From Amycolatopsis iheyensis (GTDB lineage: Bacteria; Actinomycetota; Actinomycetes; Mycobacteriales; Pseudonocardiaceae): DNA of 64,000 nucleotides. Below the pieces are notes generated by a model. The model worked only from the letters and a program-made list of their open reading frames with translations. It did not search any database and was not told the DNA's origin. The position numbers and the translations under genes are program-made. Location: the NCBI RefSeq assembly GCF_024703995.1, contig NZ_JAMXQV010000003.1:62001-126000 (forward strand), given 5' to 3'. How positions within the stretch are numbered: the first letter of the stretch is position 1; every line of letters begins with the position of its first letter. Positions 54,869 to 63,941 of this stretch are shown piece after piece.

Positions 54869-55792
54869 TCAAGCACCGGCCCGCTTCGCCGCCACCCGGT
54901 CCGCCCTCGGCCACCGGACATCGCTCGCCCAGCCGAGCTGCTCGAACGTCCGGATCACCCGCGCCGAAATGTCCACCTGCCCGCGCAGCACCCCGTGCCG
55001 CGCGCACGTCGGGTCCGCGTGGTGCGAGTTGTGCCAGGACTCGCCCATCGACAGCACCGCCAGCGGCCAGAAGTTCGCCGCCTTGTCGCGGCTGGCGAAC
55101 GGGCGTTCCCCGATCAGGTGGCACACCGAGTTCACCGACCACGTCACGTGGTGCAGGAACGCGATCCGCACCAGCCCCGCCCAGAAGAACGCCGTCACGA
55201 CGCCCCACCAGGACCACGAAAGCAGGCCACCCAGCGCGGCCGGCAGCGCGAGGCTCAACGTGATCCACAGCCAGAAGTAGCGGTTCACCCAGCGGAGGTC
55301 GCCGTCGGCGACCAGGTCCGGGGCGAAGCGGTCCGCGTTCGTCACCTCGCGACCGAACATCCAGCCCATGTGCGCGTGCCAGAAGCCGCGCAGCAGGGCC
55401 GCCGGGGAGGTGCCGAACAGCCACGGCGAGTGCGGGTCGCCCTCGCGGTCGGCGAACGCGTGGTGGCGGCGGTGGCTCGCCACCCAGAAGATCACCGAAC
55501 CCTGGACCGCCATGCTGCCCGCGATGGCCAGCGCCACCCGCAGCGGGCGCGACGCCTTGAACGCGCCGTGGGTGAAGTAGCGGTGGTAGCCCACCGTCAC
55601 CCCGAGCGTCGCGAAGACGTAGAACACCGCGGCCAGCACCAGGTCGAGCCACGTCATGCCCCAGCCCCAGACCAGCGGGACGGCCACGAGGAGCGCCGCG
55701 AACGGCACCAGCAGGAACGTTTTCAGCACGATCATCTCGCCGGTGCCGCGGCGGTGCGAGATCAGGGGCTTGGGCGCCGAGCGCGTCGTCAT
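54869..55792 (-). CDS. Acyl-CoA (stearoyl-CoA type) delta-9 desaturase
   Basis: 307 residues. Three histidine boxes of membrane desaturases: GYHRYFTHGAF (HxxxxH), ASHRRHHAFAD (HxxHH), and ESWHNSHHADPTC (HxxHH). Four membrane helices lie in the order expected (FLLVPFAALLVAVPLVWGWG first). It uses O2 and electrons from ferredoxin to desaturate fatty acyl chains for membrane fluidity. The gap to ctaA is 48 bp, with separate functions. Confidence 0.92.
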   Translation of the reverse strand: MTTRSAPKPLISHRRGTGEMIVLKTFLLVPFAALLVAVPLVWGWGMTWLDLVLAAVFYVFATLGVTVGYHRYFTHGAFKASRPLRVALAIAGSMAVQGSVIFWVASHRRHHAFADREGDPHSPWLFGTSPAALLRGFWHAHMGWMFGREVTNADRFAPDLVADGDLRWVNRYFWLWITLSLALPAALGGLLSWSWWGVVTAFFWAGLVRIAFLHHVTWSVNSVCHLIGERPFASRDKAANFWPLAVLSMGESWHNSHHADPTCARHGVLRGQVDISARVIRTFEQLGWASDVRWPRADRVAAKRAGA

Positions 55793-55840
55793 GGCCGGAC
55801 CTTAGCGACACCGAGTTACGGCGGGGTGGCCGCCGGTTGC

Positions 55841-56806
55841 TCAGGCAGTGGCGAGTTCCGGTTTCTTCGGCGCTGCGGTCAGCGAGACGGCCGGGCCGCG
55901 ATCGCGGCTGCCGACCCACAGCGACGCCGTCGCGACGATCACCGCCATCGCGCCGAGCACGTGGAACGAGACCATCGCCTCGGGCACGCCCAGCGCGTAC
56001 TGCAGCGAACCGAGCCCGCCCTGGGCGGCCGCGACCACCCACACCACCGTGTAGCGCTGCCAGAGGCTCTTCGGCGCGCCGGCGCGCAGCAGCTGCAGGC
56101 CGAACACCGCGAGCAGCAGCAGGTACAGCACCAGCAGCCCGCCGTGGACCTGGGCGAGGGACTCCACCGAGATCGCGAGGCGGTGGGTGTTGATGTCGCC
56201 GCTGTGCGGGCCGGCGCCGGTCACCGTGGTGCCAGCCGCGAGCACGAGCCACATGACGACGGCCAGCGCGACTAGGATCGAGCGGCCGGGGACCAGCAGC
56301 CGCGCCGGCTCGTCGCCTTCGCGGAACGCACGCAGCAGCAGGACCGCCAGCCAGACCAGGGGAGTGGTGGCGAGGAAGTGGATCGCGACGGTCCACCATT
56401 CGAGCTTGGCGAGCACGGTCATCCCGCCGACGACGGCCTGCAGCACCACACCGCCGGGCATCGTCCAGGCCAGCTTCACCAGGCGCTTGCGGCCCGGGTG
56501 GTCGATCTGCACGCGCCACGCGGTGATGACGGCGACCGCGGCCACGGCGATGACGACGCCGGTCAGCATCCGGTTGCTGAACTCGATCCACTGGTTGAGC
56601 GCGTCGATCCCGGAGTCGTGCTTGGGGACGAGGCTGCCGGAGACGCACTGCGGCCAGGTCGGGCAGCCGAGCCCGGACCCGGTGACGCGCACGACGGAGC
56701 CGGTGACGCCGATCAGCGCCTGCGCGAGAACCGCGGCGATCCCGACGGCCCGCTGCACGGCGGCGGACGGAAACGGCAGACGGGCGACAAGGCTGGTGAA
56801 CGGCAC
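55841..56806 (-). CDS. ctaA: Heme A synthase (COX15/CtaA)
   Basis: 321 residues with about eight membrane helices. GSVVRVTGSGLGCPTWPQCV near the N-terminus (two cysteines of the loop), LNQWIEFSNRMLTGVVIAVA with the heme His-type region, AIHFLATTPLVWLAVLLLRA, GTTVTGAGPHSGDINTHRLA, and QVHGGLLVLYLLLLAVFGLQ. It oxidises the heme o methyl group to the formyl group of heme a. GTG start at 56806. In M. tuberculosis the same gene (Rv1456c) lies next to the ABC genes, as here. Confidence 0.93.
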   Translation of the reverse strand: MPFTSLVARLPFPSAAVQRAVGIAAVLAQALIGVTGSVVRVTGSGLGCPTWPQCVSGSLVPKHDSGIDALNQWIEFSNRMLTGVVIAVAAVAVITAWRVQIDHPGRKRLVKLAWTMPGGVVLQAVVGGMTVLAKLEWWTVAIHFLATTPLVWLAVLLLRAFREGDEPARLLVPGRSILVALAVVMWLVLAAGTTVTGAGPHSGDINTHRLAISVESLAQVHGGLLVLYLLLLAVFGLQLLRAGAPKSLWQRYTVVWVVAAAQGGLGSLQYALGVPEAMVSFHVLGAMAVIVATASLWVGSRDRGPAVSLTAAPKKPELATA

Positions 56807-56921
56807 GTGGTCGATGGTAGAGCGCGCGGAAAACGGGCTTTCGGCAGGTCCCGGGGCCCAGAAGCGTGCCACGGCCGCAAGGGACCTTTGTCCCGAGCGC
56901 GGGAATCGAAGGTCGCGCGGT

Positions 56922-57212
56922 TCAGCCTCGCGGCTTCGCCCCGCGCTTCGGACCCTTCCCCTGCCCGCGCGAGGCGTCCGGCAGCGCGTCGTCCCGCGGG
57001 TGGCCGGCCAAGAACGTCGCCACCGCGACCAGGGCGTTCAACAGCGCGGCCATCGCCGCGCCGGAGGCCAGGACCGCGACGGTGAGCGGCTCGCCGCTCA
57101 AACACGCGAAAAGGCAGACTGTCGAGCTCAAGAATACGACGGTGGCCCCGCCGACGGTGACCAAAGTCCGTGCTCGACCGGTTCGCGACGAAGATCGGTT
57201 CGACTTGGGCAT
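56922..57212 (-). CDS. Small two-helix membrane protein of unknown function
   Basis: 96 residues from ATG (MPKSNRSSSRTGRARTLVTV). Two hydrophobic stretches follow: TVGGATVVFLSSTVCLFACL and LTVAVLASGAAMAALLNALV. The C-terminus is basic (GQGKGPKRGAKPRG). No family recognised. It is divergent from the HTH gene at 57355 across a 142-bp region with paired CTGT...ACAG sites, so the two may be co-regulated. An upstream frame (MILRCLPP) extends to 57272 and overlaps that region, so it is less likely. Confidence 0.55.
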   Translation of the reverse strand: MPKSNRSSSRTGRARTLVTVGGATVVFLSSTVCLFACLSGEPLTVAVLASGAAMAALLNALVAVATFLAGHPRDDALPDASRGQGKGPKRGAKPRG

Positions 57213-57283
57213 CGGGTACTTCCTTGTCCGCAACGACGATGCGGACAAGGGTGGCAGGCATCGTAAGATCATGTAAAAGAAAT

Positions 57284-57314
57284 GCTGTTACAGCGGTTTA
57301 CTGTCGTATTACAG
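57284..57314. promoter_or_regulatory. Paired CTGT/ACAG operator candidate
   Basis: GCTGTTACAGC (57284-57294) is a perfect 11-bp palindrome; CTGT-N6-ACAG (57301-57314) is a second, wider copy. Centres are 18-19 bp apart, close to two helical turns, so a dimer pair could bind one face. Confidence 0.5.
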
Positions 57315-57354
57315 CTCCTTACGATGGGCGTGACGCCCTCGTAGGAGGTGGCGC

Positions 57355-58203
57355 GTGACACCCGAAGAGTCGCTCGCGGCGGCGCTGCGGAAGCTGCAGC
57401 TCCGGGCGGGCAAACCCAGTTCCCGGAAGATCGCCGGCGCGGTGGGCGGGGTGAGCCACACGACGGTCAACGAGATGCTCAGGGGGTCCCGCGTCCCGGC
57501 GTGGGAGCTCGTCGCGAAGGTCGGCGGCTTCCTCGAAGGCGACGAAGCCGAACTGCGGACGTTGTGGATGGCGACGCAGAAGACACCACTGCCCCGGGGC
57601 GAAACGCACAACGACCTCTGGGATCCGATCTACCTCGACCGCCTGGTCGTCACGTCCTTCGTCAGCGGCCGGGGAACGCGGGAGACCCGCACGACGGAGC
57701 GCTGGATCCGGGCCACGCGCGACGGGGTGGACCGCTTCGTCGTCCGCGCGGCGGCCCAGCCCGGAATCTCCCACTCCGGGAGCGGCCGGGTCACCGTCGA
57801 GCCCTACCTCAACTGCACGATCGGCAAGGTCAAGCCGGTCAGGATCTCCGAAGAAGGCGACGCGCAGCTCGTCGACGTGCTGCTGGCCGCTCCGCTCGAC
57901 GAAGGCGAGTACGGGTTCTTCGCCACGAGGACCCGCTATGAACACCCCGCCCGGTTCACCAGCTACACCGAAATCGCGATCACCGGGCAGGGAGCGCGGG
58001 AAGTGCTGGTCCGCGTGCAGTTCTCGAGTGACAGCGTGCCGCGCAAGTGCTGGGGTCACGTCGGCGTGTCCGATATCGACATGCAGAACGAGCCGCCGCC
58101 CGGCTCGCGCCGGATCCTCACCGTCTCGTCGTCGAAGTACGTGGAGCGGAACGCGCGGGGCTTGCCACCCGGAGCGCGGGTCGGCATCGCCTGGACGTGG
58201 TAG
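57355..58203 (+). CDS. HTH protein with an unknown C-terminal domain
   Basis: 282 residues from GTG with a perfect AGGAGG ribosome site. The N-terminal 70 residues read as an Xre-like helix-turn-helix (KPSSRKIAGAVGGVSHTTVN, EMLRGSRVPAWELVAKVGGF). The rest (about 85-282) is beta-rich and has no family I know: RWIRATRDGVDRFVVRAAAQ, GRVTVEPYLNCTIGKVKPVR, EGEYGFFATRTRYEHPARFT, SYTEIAITGQGAREVLVRVQ. It is likely a DNA-binding sensor whose C-terminal part binds a signal or partner. Paired operators upstream suggest autoregulation. Confidence 0.7.
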   Translation: MTPEESLAAALRKLQLRAGKPSSRKIAGAVGGVSHTTVNEMLRGSRVPAWELVAKVGGFLEGDEAELRTLWMATQKTPLPRGETHNDLWDPIYLDRLVVTSFVSGRGTRETRTTERWIRATRDGVDRFVVRAAAQPGISHSGSGRVTVEPYLNCTIGKVKPVRISEEGDAQLVDVLLAAPLDEGEYGFFATRTRYEHPARFTSYTEIAITGQGAREVLVRVQFSSDSVPRKCWGHVGVSDIDMQNEPPPGSRRILTVSSSKYVERNARGLPPGARVGIAWTW

Positions 58204-58207
58204 CGAC

Positions 58208-58990
58208 TCAGGTGAGCTTCGTCGTCCGGGAAGCCAACGCGCCCGCGACGACCGCCCACACCGCCAGCACCAGCATCGGCCCGGGAGCGAACGCCCCGTC
58301 GACCAACGCCGACCGCATGCCCTCCGCCAACGCACCCGACGGCAGCAGCTCCACCACCGCCGCCAGCCCCGAAGGCAGCGAAGAAGGCGCCAGCAGGATC
58401 CCGCCGGCCAGCAGCAGCACGAACCACACGATGTTGGCCAGCGCCAGCACCGCTTCGGCCCGCAACGCGCCACCCAGGAGAACGCCCAACGCCCCGAACG
58501 CGAGCGTCCCCAGCACCAGCAGCAGAACCGCCGACAAAAGCCCGGAGAAAGAAGGCGACCACCCCAGGAACGCCGCCACCACGCCGATGATCACCGACTG
58601 CAGCGCCACCACCAGCAGCGCCGCCGCGAGCCGGCCGGCCACCAGCAGCCACCTGGGCAACGCCGTTGCCGAGAGGCGCTTCAGCACTCCGTAGCGCCGG
58701 TCGAAGCCCAGCGCGATCGCCTGGCCCGTGAACGCCGATGACATCACCGCCAGCGCCAGGATGCGGGGCGTGATCCAGTCCACTTTGGACGTCGAACCCA
58801 GCGAGGACGCCGGCAGGATGTCCAGCAGCGACAACCCGATCAGCAACGCCAGCGGGATCAGCAGCGTCAGCAGGACCTGCTCGCCGTGGCGCAGGGTCAG
58901 GCCCGCCTCCACCCGCGCGTGCGTGCGCAGCATCCGGCCGAGCGAGCCGCGCGCCGGCGCCGGGGTGAAGGTGCCTTCGGGGAACGTCAT
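58208..58990 (-). CDS. ABC-2 type transporter permease
   Basis: 260 residues with six membrane helices: VLLTLLIPLALLIGLSLLDI, ILALAVMSSAFTGQAIALGF, LVAGRLAAALLVVALQSVII, LLSAVLLLVLGTLAFGALGV, VLALANIVWFVLLLAGGILL and the last GPMLVLAVWAVVAGALAS. The FDRRYGVLKRLSATALPRWL segment is typical of ABC-2 drug/lipid exporters. It pairs with the ATPase gene that it overlaps by four bases. A comparable pair (Rv1457c-Rv1458c) stands at the same position in M. tuberculosis. Substrate unknown. Confidence 0.9.
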   Translation of the reverse strand: MTFPEGTFTPAPARGSLGRMLRTHARVEAGLTLRHGEQVLLTLLIPLALLIGLSLLDILPASSLGSTSKVDWITPRILALAVMSSAFTGQAIALGFDRRYGVLKRLSATALPRWLLVAGRLAAALLVVALQSVIIGVVAAFLGWSPSFSGLLSAVLLLVLGTLAFGALGVLLGGALRAEAVLALANIVWFVLLLAGGILLAPSSLPSGLAAVVELLPSGALAEGMRSALVDGAFAPGPMLVLAVWAVVAGALASRTTKLT

Positions 58991-59913
58991 GCCCGCAGCT
59001 CCCGTCCGGTCAGCTCCAGGAAGACCTCTTCGAGCGTCCGCTTGCCGACCTGCAGCTCCTCCGGCAGGACGCCCTGCTGCGCGCACCACGCCGTGACCGT
59101 CGACACCACCTGCGGGTCGACCGAACCCATCACCACGTACGTGCCCGGCGCAGCCTCGCGCACCGCGTAGCCCTCCGGCAGCGCCGCCGTCAGCAACGCC
59201 GTGTCCAGCCGGGTGCGGGCCTTGAACCGGAGGCCGGCCGCGCCGCTCTCGTCCATCGTCAGCGACTGGGGCGCGCCCGAGACGACGACCTTGCCGTGGT
59301 CGACGATCACCACCGTGTCGGCCAGCGCCTCGGCCTCCTCCATCAGGTGCGTGGTCAGCAGCACCGAGACGCCGTCGCGGCGCAGCGCGCCCAGGAGGTC
59401 CCACACCAGCCGGCGGGCCTGGGGGTCCATGCCCGCCGTCGGCTCGTCGAGGAACACCAGCTCGGGCCGGCCGATCAGGGCGCACGCCAGGGAAAGCCGC
59501 TGCTGCTGCCCGCCGGAAAGGCGCTTGAACGGCGTCCGCCGCGCGGACGTGAGCCCGAGGACGTCCAGCAGCCAGGCCGGGTCCAGCGGGGACGCCGCGC
59601 AGGAGGCCACCAGCCGCAGCATTTCGTCGGCGCGGACACCGGGGTAGGCGCCGCCGCCCTGGGGCATGATCCCGACGCGGGGGCGCAGCGCGGCCGACTC
59701 GCGGACCGGGTCGAGGCCGAGCACGCGCACCGAACCGGCGTCAGGCTTGAGAAAGCCTTCGCAGACCTCGACGGTGGTGGTCTTGCCGGCCCCGTTCGGG
59801 CCGAGCAGGGCGAGCAGGCTGCCGCGCTCCATCCGCAGGTCGAGGCCCTCGACCGCGCGGGTGGAGCCGTAGCTTTTCACCAGCCCGGTGATCTCGACGG
59901 CGGGGACACTCAC
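58987..59913 (-). CDS. ABC transporter ATP-binding protein
   Basis: 308 residues. Walker A LLGPNGAGKTTTVEVCEGFL, signature RLSGGQQQRLSLACALIG, Walker B ELVFLDEPTAGMDPQARRLV, then VLLTTHLMEEAEALADTVVI with the switch His. A C-terminal domain of the DrrA-type follows. It powers the permease beside it and probably exports a lipid or drug. First gene of the pair; mptB lies 6 bases upstream on the same strand, so all three may be one transcript from the mptB promoter. Confidence 0.94.
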   Translation of the reverse strand: MSVPAVEITGLVKSYGSTRAVEGLDLRMERGSLLALLGPNGAGKTTTVEVCEGFLKPDAGSVRVLGLDPVRESAALRPRVGIMPQGGGAYPGVRADEMLRLVASCAASPLDPAWLLDVLGLTSARRTPFKRLSGGQQQRLSLACALIGRPELVFLDEPTAGMDPQARRLVWDLLGALRRDGVSVLLTTHLMEEAEALADTVVIVDHGKVVVSGAPQSLTMDESGAAGLRFKARTRLDTALLTAALPEGYAVREAAPGTYVVMGSVDPQVVSTVTAWCAQQGVLPEELQVGKRTLEEVFLELTGRELRA

Positions 59914-59919
59914 ATCGGG

Positions 59920-61578
59920 TCACGATACGGGCTCGACCCGCGCGGGCACCCGCGGGGACGGCCTGGAGAGCAAGATGGGAGCGAGGCGCCGCACGATCAG
60001 CATCCCGCCGCCGCAGACGACGATCGCCGCGACGTAGGCGAACGGCAGCACGTACGGGCGGCCGTCGAAGGTGCTGCCGGTGGGCGGGAGCAGGAACGGC
60101 AGGGCGGCCGACAGCACCGCCGCGGCCACCCGGAAGCGGGACGTCCCGGCCGCCGCCGCCAGCGGGATCACCGCCCACAGCACGTACCAGGGCTGCAGGT
60201 TGATCTGCAGGATCATCACCGCGCCGAGGGAGACGCCGAGGCCGATGATCGGCCGGTAGCGCCACTTGAAGCTGTCCCAGAGGAACTTGACCGTGATCGC
60301 GACGGCGACGAGGTAGCCGAGCGCGCCCAGGATCGGCACCAGGCCGTTGGTGTGGTTGCCCAGCCCGAGCGCGATGCCGAGGACGCCGGAGAGGTTGGCC
60401 AGCTCGGCGGTGGGGGAGATCCACGAGCGCACGAGGCCGGGTGTGTTGAACGTCGCGCCGATCCAGCCGAAGCCGAGCCCGCTGCCGAAGCAGACGGCCG
60501 CCAGCACCACGCCGAACCACGCCGCCATCGGCGCCCCGGCCAGGAACAGGTCCTTCAGCCGGCCGTGCCAGCGGCGCGCGACCATTACCGCGAAGAACGG
60601 CAGTGCGAACACCGCGGGCACCTTCACCGCGACGCCGAGCGTGATGATCGCCACGCCCAGCCCGATGTAGAGCAGCTCGCCCCGCGCCAGTGGCGGGGGA
60701 GTGTCGCCCTTCACCCGGATCGGCAGCCGCCGGATGCCCACCTCCAGCCCGGCGAGCATCAGGCCGACGGCGAGCGCGTCGTTGTGGGCGCCGGCGACGA
60801 AGTGGAAGATCAGCAGCGGGTTCAGCGCGCCGAGCCACAGCGCGGTGGCGGGCTGGACGCCGAACCGGCGCGCCAGCCGCGGCAGCGCCCAGACGATCAG
60901 GACCACGCCGGCCAGGGCGAGCACGCGCTGCAGCAGCACGCCGACGGCGATGCTGTTGCCGGCCAGCGGGGCCAGCCAGCCGCCGAGGCGCAGCACCAGC
61001 GGCCCGTACGGCGCCGGCGTCTCACGCCACATGTTCGACACGCCCGCGGTGTACGGGTCGGCGACGCCGAGGGCCTGGGCCGGGCCGAGGACGTACGGGT
61101 CCATCCCGCGGTGCACGATCTCGCTCTGCGCGAGGTAGCTGTAGACGTCGCGGGAGAACAGCGGCGGGATCACCAGCAGCGGCAGCACCCACAGCGCGAT
61201 CGTGCGCGCGAGCTGGCCCTGCGACGCGAGCCGCGCGCGGTCGGGCCGGGCGAACCGGCCGAGCATCAGCCAGCTCAGCACCAGGATGCCCATCCCGGAG
61301 ATGGCGATGGCCAGCGACACCGTCGGGATGCGGGTGAACAGCCGCAGCACCGGGATCTCCTGCACCGGGTTGATCACCGGGGCGGCGCCCGCGCCGAGGG
61401 AGCCGAGGGCCAGGAAGAGCGACCCGACCGTGCCGAACCGGCGCACGACGTTCAGCCCGCGCTGCTCGTCGGCCTCGAGGGGCAGCGGCTCGCGCGGGCG
61501 GACCGGCGAAAGCGTCACGGGATGCGCACCCTCGGTCGTGATCACCACCGCCTGCTGGTCCTGCTCGCCCACTGCCAC
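59920..61578 (-). CDS. mptB: Alpha-(1->6)-mannopyranosyltransferase MptB
   Basis: 552 residues with about 12-14 membrane helices (GT-C fold). Motifs: SRDVYSYLAQSEIVHRGMDP in the first extracellular loop (catalytic Asp region), DPYTAGVSNMWRETPAPYGP, FHFVAGAHNDALAVGLMLAG and LQINLQPWYVLWAVIPLAAA. MptB uses polyprenyl-phosphate mannose to build the core of lipomannan on the outer face of the membrane. GTG at 61578; a longer start at 61620 is possible. Divergent from sufR, as in M. tuberculosis (Rv1459c-Rv1460). Confidence 0.92.
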   Translation of the reverse strand: MAVGEQDQQAVVITTEGAHPVTLSPVRPREPLPLEADEQRGLNVVRRFGTVGSLFLALGSLGAGAAPVINPVQEIPVLRLFTRIPTVSLAIAISGMGILVLSWLMLGRFARPDRARLASQGQLARTIALWVLPLLVIPPLFSRDVYSYLAQSEIVHRGMDPYVLGPAQALGVADPYTAGVSNMWRETPAPYGPLVLRLGGWLAPLAGNSIAVGVLLQRVLALAGVVLIVWALPRLARRFGVQPATALWLGALNPLLIFHFVAGAHNDALAVGLMLAGLEVGIRRLPIRVKGDTPPPLARGELLYIGLGVAIITLGVAVKVPAVFALPFFAVMVARRWHGRLKDLFLAGAPMAAWFGVVLAAVCFGSGLGFGWIGATFNTPGLVRSWISPTAELANLSGVLGIALGLGNHTNGLVPILGALGYLVAVAITVKFLWDSFKWRYRPIIGLGVSLGAVMILQINLQPWYVLWAVIPLAAAAGTSRFRVAAAVLSAALPFLLPPTGSTFDGRPYVLPFAYVAAIVVCGGGMLIVRRLAPILLSRPSPRVPARVEPVS

Positions 61579-61661
61579 GGGTGCAGGGTATCGGGGCCAC
61601 CTCCGAGTGAGTCGGGTCACTGCCGGACACCCCGCCTTTGCGGGTCATCCGGAAATAAGAC

Positions 61662-61671
61662 ACACTTGTGT
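61662..61671. promoter_or_regulatory. Candidate SufR operator
   Basis: ACACTTGTGT directly before the sufR GTG (61673). Inverted ACAC/GTGT halves around TT resemble mycobacterial SufR sites as I recall them. Confidence 0.5.
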
Positions 61672-61672
61672 T

Positions 61673-62494
61673 GTGAAAAAGACGGATGCGGGTGACCAGG
61701 CGGGCGGCGACATGCCGCGTGCCGCGCATCCCGCTGTCCCGTCGCAGGTCAGCGCCGAGGGCAAGACCCGCCAGGAGGTCGCCCGGCTGCTGCTCGAGCA
61801 GGGGCCGATGACCGCCGTGGTGGTCGCGGAGCAGCTCGGGATCAGCCCGACCGCGATCCGCCGCCACCTCGACGCCCTGCTCGCCGACGGCGAGGCCGAG
61901 ACCCGGGACGCGCCGCGCCGCGGACCCCGGGGCCGGGGTCGTCCGGCGAAGCTCTTCCTGCTGACCGAGGCCGGCCGCGCCCGCTTCGGGCACGCCTACG
62001 ACGACTTGGCCGTCTCCGCCATCCGCTTCCTGGCCGAGCACGCCGGCGAAGACGCCGTACGCGCCTTCGCCGAGCAGCGCATCGAGAAGCTCGTCGGGCC
62101 GCACCGCGCCGCGATCACCGGATCGAGTGATCCGGCGACGCGCGCGGAGGCCCTCGCGACCGCGCTGACCAGGGAGGGCTACGCTGCGTCGACCCGTCAG
62201 GTCGGTGCCCCGGCACCAGGTCAGAACGTGGGCGCGCAGCTCTGCCAGCACCACTGTCCGGTCGCCCACGTGGCCGCGGAGTTCCCGCAGCTCTGCGAGG
62301 CCGAGACGGAGGCGTTCGCCGAGCTGCTGGGCACCCACGTCCAGCGGCTGGCGACGATCGCACGCGGTGACTCCGCGTGCACCACCCACGTTCCCGTCAC
62401 GACGGGGAACAACCCGGCCCACCCCGAGCCGGGAAGAACGGTGTCCCCCGAGGGGCACACAGCACGGATCCCGAATGGAGGGAAACCCGCATGA
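61673..62494 (+). CDS. sufR: Fe-S cluster sensing repressor SufR
   Basis: 273 residues. N-terminal winged helix ([60 protein letters not shown]). C-terminal cluster-binding region with three cysteines: [20 protein letters not shown] (Cys at +3, +7, +20 of that stretch), about the spacing known for SufR. SufR represses the suf operon when it holds a cluster. It is first in the operon and overlaps sufB by four bases. The leader is almost nil, with the operator at 61662. Confidence 0.93.
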   Translation: MKKTDAGDQAGGDMPRAAHPAVPSQVSAEGKTRQEVARLLLEQGPMTAVVVAEQLGISPTAIRRHLDALLADGEAETRDAPRRGPRGRGRPAKLFLLTEAGRARFGHAYDDLAVSAIRFLAEHAGEDAVRAFAEQRIEKLVGPHRAAITGSSDPATRAEALATALTREGYAASTRQVGAPAPGQNVGAQLCQHHCPVAHVAAEFPQLCEAETEAFAELLGTHVQRLATIARGDSACTTHVPVTTGNNPAHPEPGRTVSPEGHTARIPNGGKPA

Positions 62495-63939
62495 CTGCCG
62501 CTGCCGAGCAGCGCACTCCCACCACCGCGCCACTGAGCCAGGAAGAGACCATCGAGTCCCTTGGCAAGTACGCGTTCGGCTGGGCCGACTCCGACGAGGC
62601 GGGCGCCAGCGCCCGTCGCGGGCTGAACGAGGATGTCGTCACCGACATCTCCGGGAAGAAGTCCGAGCCGGAGTGGATGCGCGAAGCGCGACTGAAGGCG
62701 CTCAAGCTCTTCGAGAAGAAGCCCATGCCCAACTGGGGTGCGGACCTCTCCGGGATCGACTTCGAGAACATCAAGTACTTCGTGCGGTCCACGGAGAAGC
62801 AGGCCACCTCCTGGGAGGACCTGCCCGAGGACATCAAGAACACCTACGACAAGCTCGGCATCCCCGAGGCGGAGAAGCAGCGCCTCGTCGCCGGTGTCGC
62901 CGCGCAGTACGAGTCCGAGGTCGTCTACCACCAGATCCGCGAGGACCTGGAGGAGCAGGGCGTCCTGTTCCTGGACACCGACTCCGCGCTCAAGGAGCAC
63001 CCGGAGCTGTTCCAGGAGTACTTCGGCTCGGTCATCCCGGCCGGCGACAACAAGTTCTCCGCGCTGAACACGGCGGTGTGGTCCGGCGGCTCGTTCATCT
63101 ACGTGCCGAAGGGCGTGCACGTCGAGATCCCGCTGCAGGCCTACTTCCGGATCAACACCGAGAACATGGGCCAGTTCGAGCGCACCCTGATCATCGTCGA
63201 CGAAGACGCCTACGTGCACTACGTCGAGGGCTGCACGGCGCCGATCTACCAGTCCGACTCGCTGCACTCGGCGGTCGTGGAGATCATCGTCAAGAAGGGC
63301 GCCCGCTGCCGCTACACGACCATCCAGAACTGGTCGAACAACGTCTACAACCTGGTCACCAAGCGCGCCAAGTGCGAAGAGGGCGCGACCATGGAATGGA
63401 TCGACGGCAACATCGGTTCCAAGGTGACGATGAAGTACCCGTCGGTGTTCCTCATGGGCGAGCACGCCAAGGGCGAGGTCCTGTCGGTCGCGTTCGCGGG
63501 CGAGGGCCAGCACCAGGACGCGGGCGCCAAGATGGAGCACCTCGCGCCGCACACCTCCTCGACGATCGTGTCGAAGTCGGTGGCGCGCGGCGGTGGCCGC
63601 ACCTCGTACCGCGGCCTGGTCCGCGTGGCGAAGCGGGCGCACCACTCGCGCTCCAGCGTGGTCTGCGACGCGCTGCTCGTCGACACCATCTCGCGCTCGG
63701 ACACGTACCCGTACGTGGACATCCGCAACGACGAGGTGTCGATGGGCCACGAGGCCACGGTGTCCAAGGTCAGCGAGGACCAGCTGTTCTACCTGATGTC
63801 GCGCGGTCTCGACGAGGCCGAGGCGATGGCGATGATCGTGCGCGGCTTCGTGGAGCCGATCGCCCGTGAGCTGCCGATGGAGTACGCGCTCGAGCTGAAC
63901 CGCCTGATCGAGCTCCAGATGGAAGGGTCCGTCGGCTAG
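62491..63939 (+). CDS. sufB: Fe-S cluster assembly protein SufB
   Basis: 482 residues. [40 protein letters not shown] with a conserved Cys-Thr-Ala-Pro, [40 protein letters not shown] and [20 protein letters not shown]. SufB is the scaffold of the SufBC2D complex. ATG start with GGAGGGAAACCC upstream. No intein is present, unlike M. tuberculosis Rv1461. Followed 2 bases later by sufD. Confidence 0.96.
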   Translation: MTAAAEQRTPTTAPLSQEETIESLGKYAFGWADSDEAGASARRGLNEDVVTDISGKKSEPEWMREARLKALKLFEKKPMPNWGADLSGIDFENIKYFVRSTEKQATSWEDLPEDIKNTYDKLGIPEAEKQRLVAGVAAQYESEVVYHQIREDLEEQGVLFLDTDSALKEHPELFQEYFGSVIPAGDNKFSALNTAVWSGGSFIYVPKGVHVEIPLQAYFRINTENMGQFERTLIIVDEDAYVHYVEGCTAPIYQSDSLHSAVVEIIVKKGARCRYTTIQNWSNNVYNLVTKRAKCEEGATMEWIDGNIGSKVTMKYPSVFLMGEHAKGEVLSVAFAGEGQHQDAGAKMEHLAPHTSSTIVSKSVARGGGRTSYRGLVRVAKRAHHSRSSVVCDALLVDTISRSDTYPYVDIRNDEVSMGHEATVSKVSEDQLFYLMSRGLDEAEAMAMIVRGFVEPIARELPMEYALELNRLIELQMEGSVG

Positions 63940-63941
63940 TC

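Noticed and set aside
54386..56275. 629-residue plus-strand frame across the desaturase and ctaA genes
   Set aside because: Antisense to two conserved membrane enzymes; composition is typical of a shadow frame.
62491..63939. Intein in sufB, as in M. tuberculosis
   Set aside because: The 482-residue frame is continuous and of normal SufB length.
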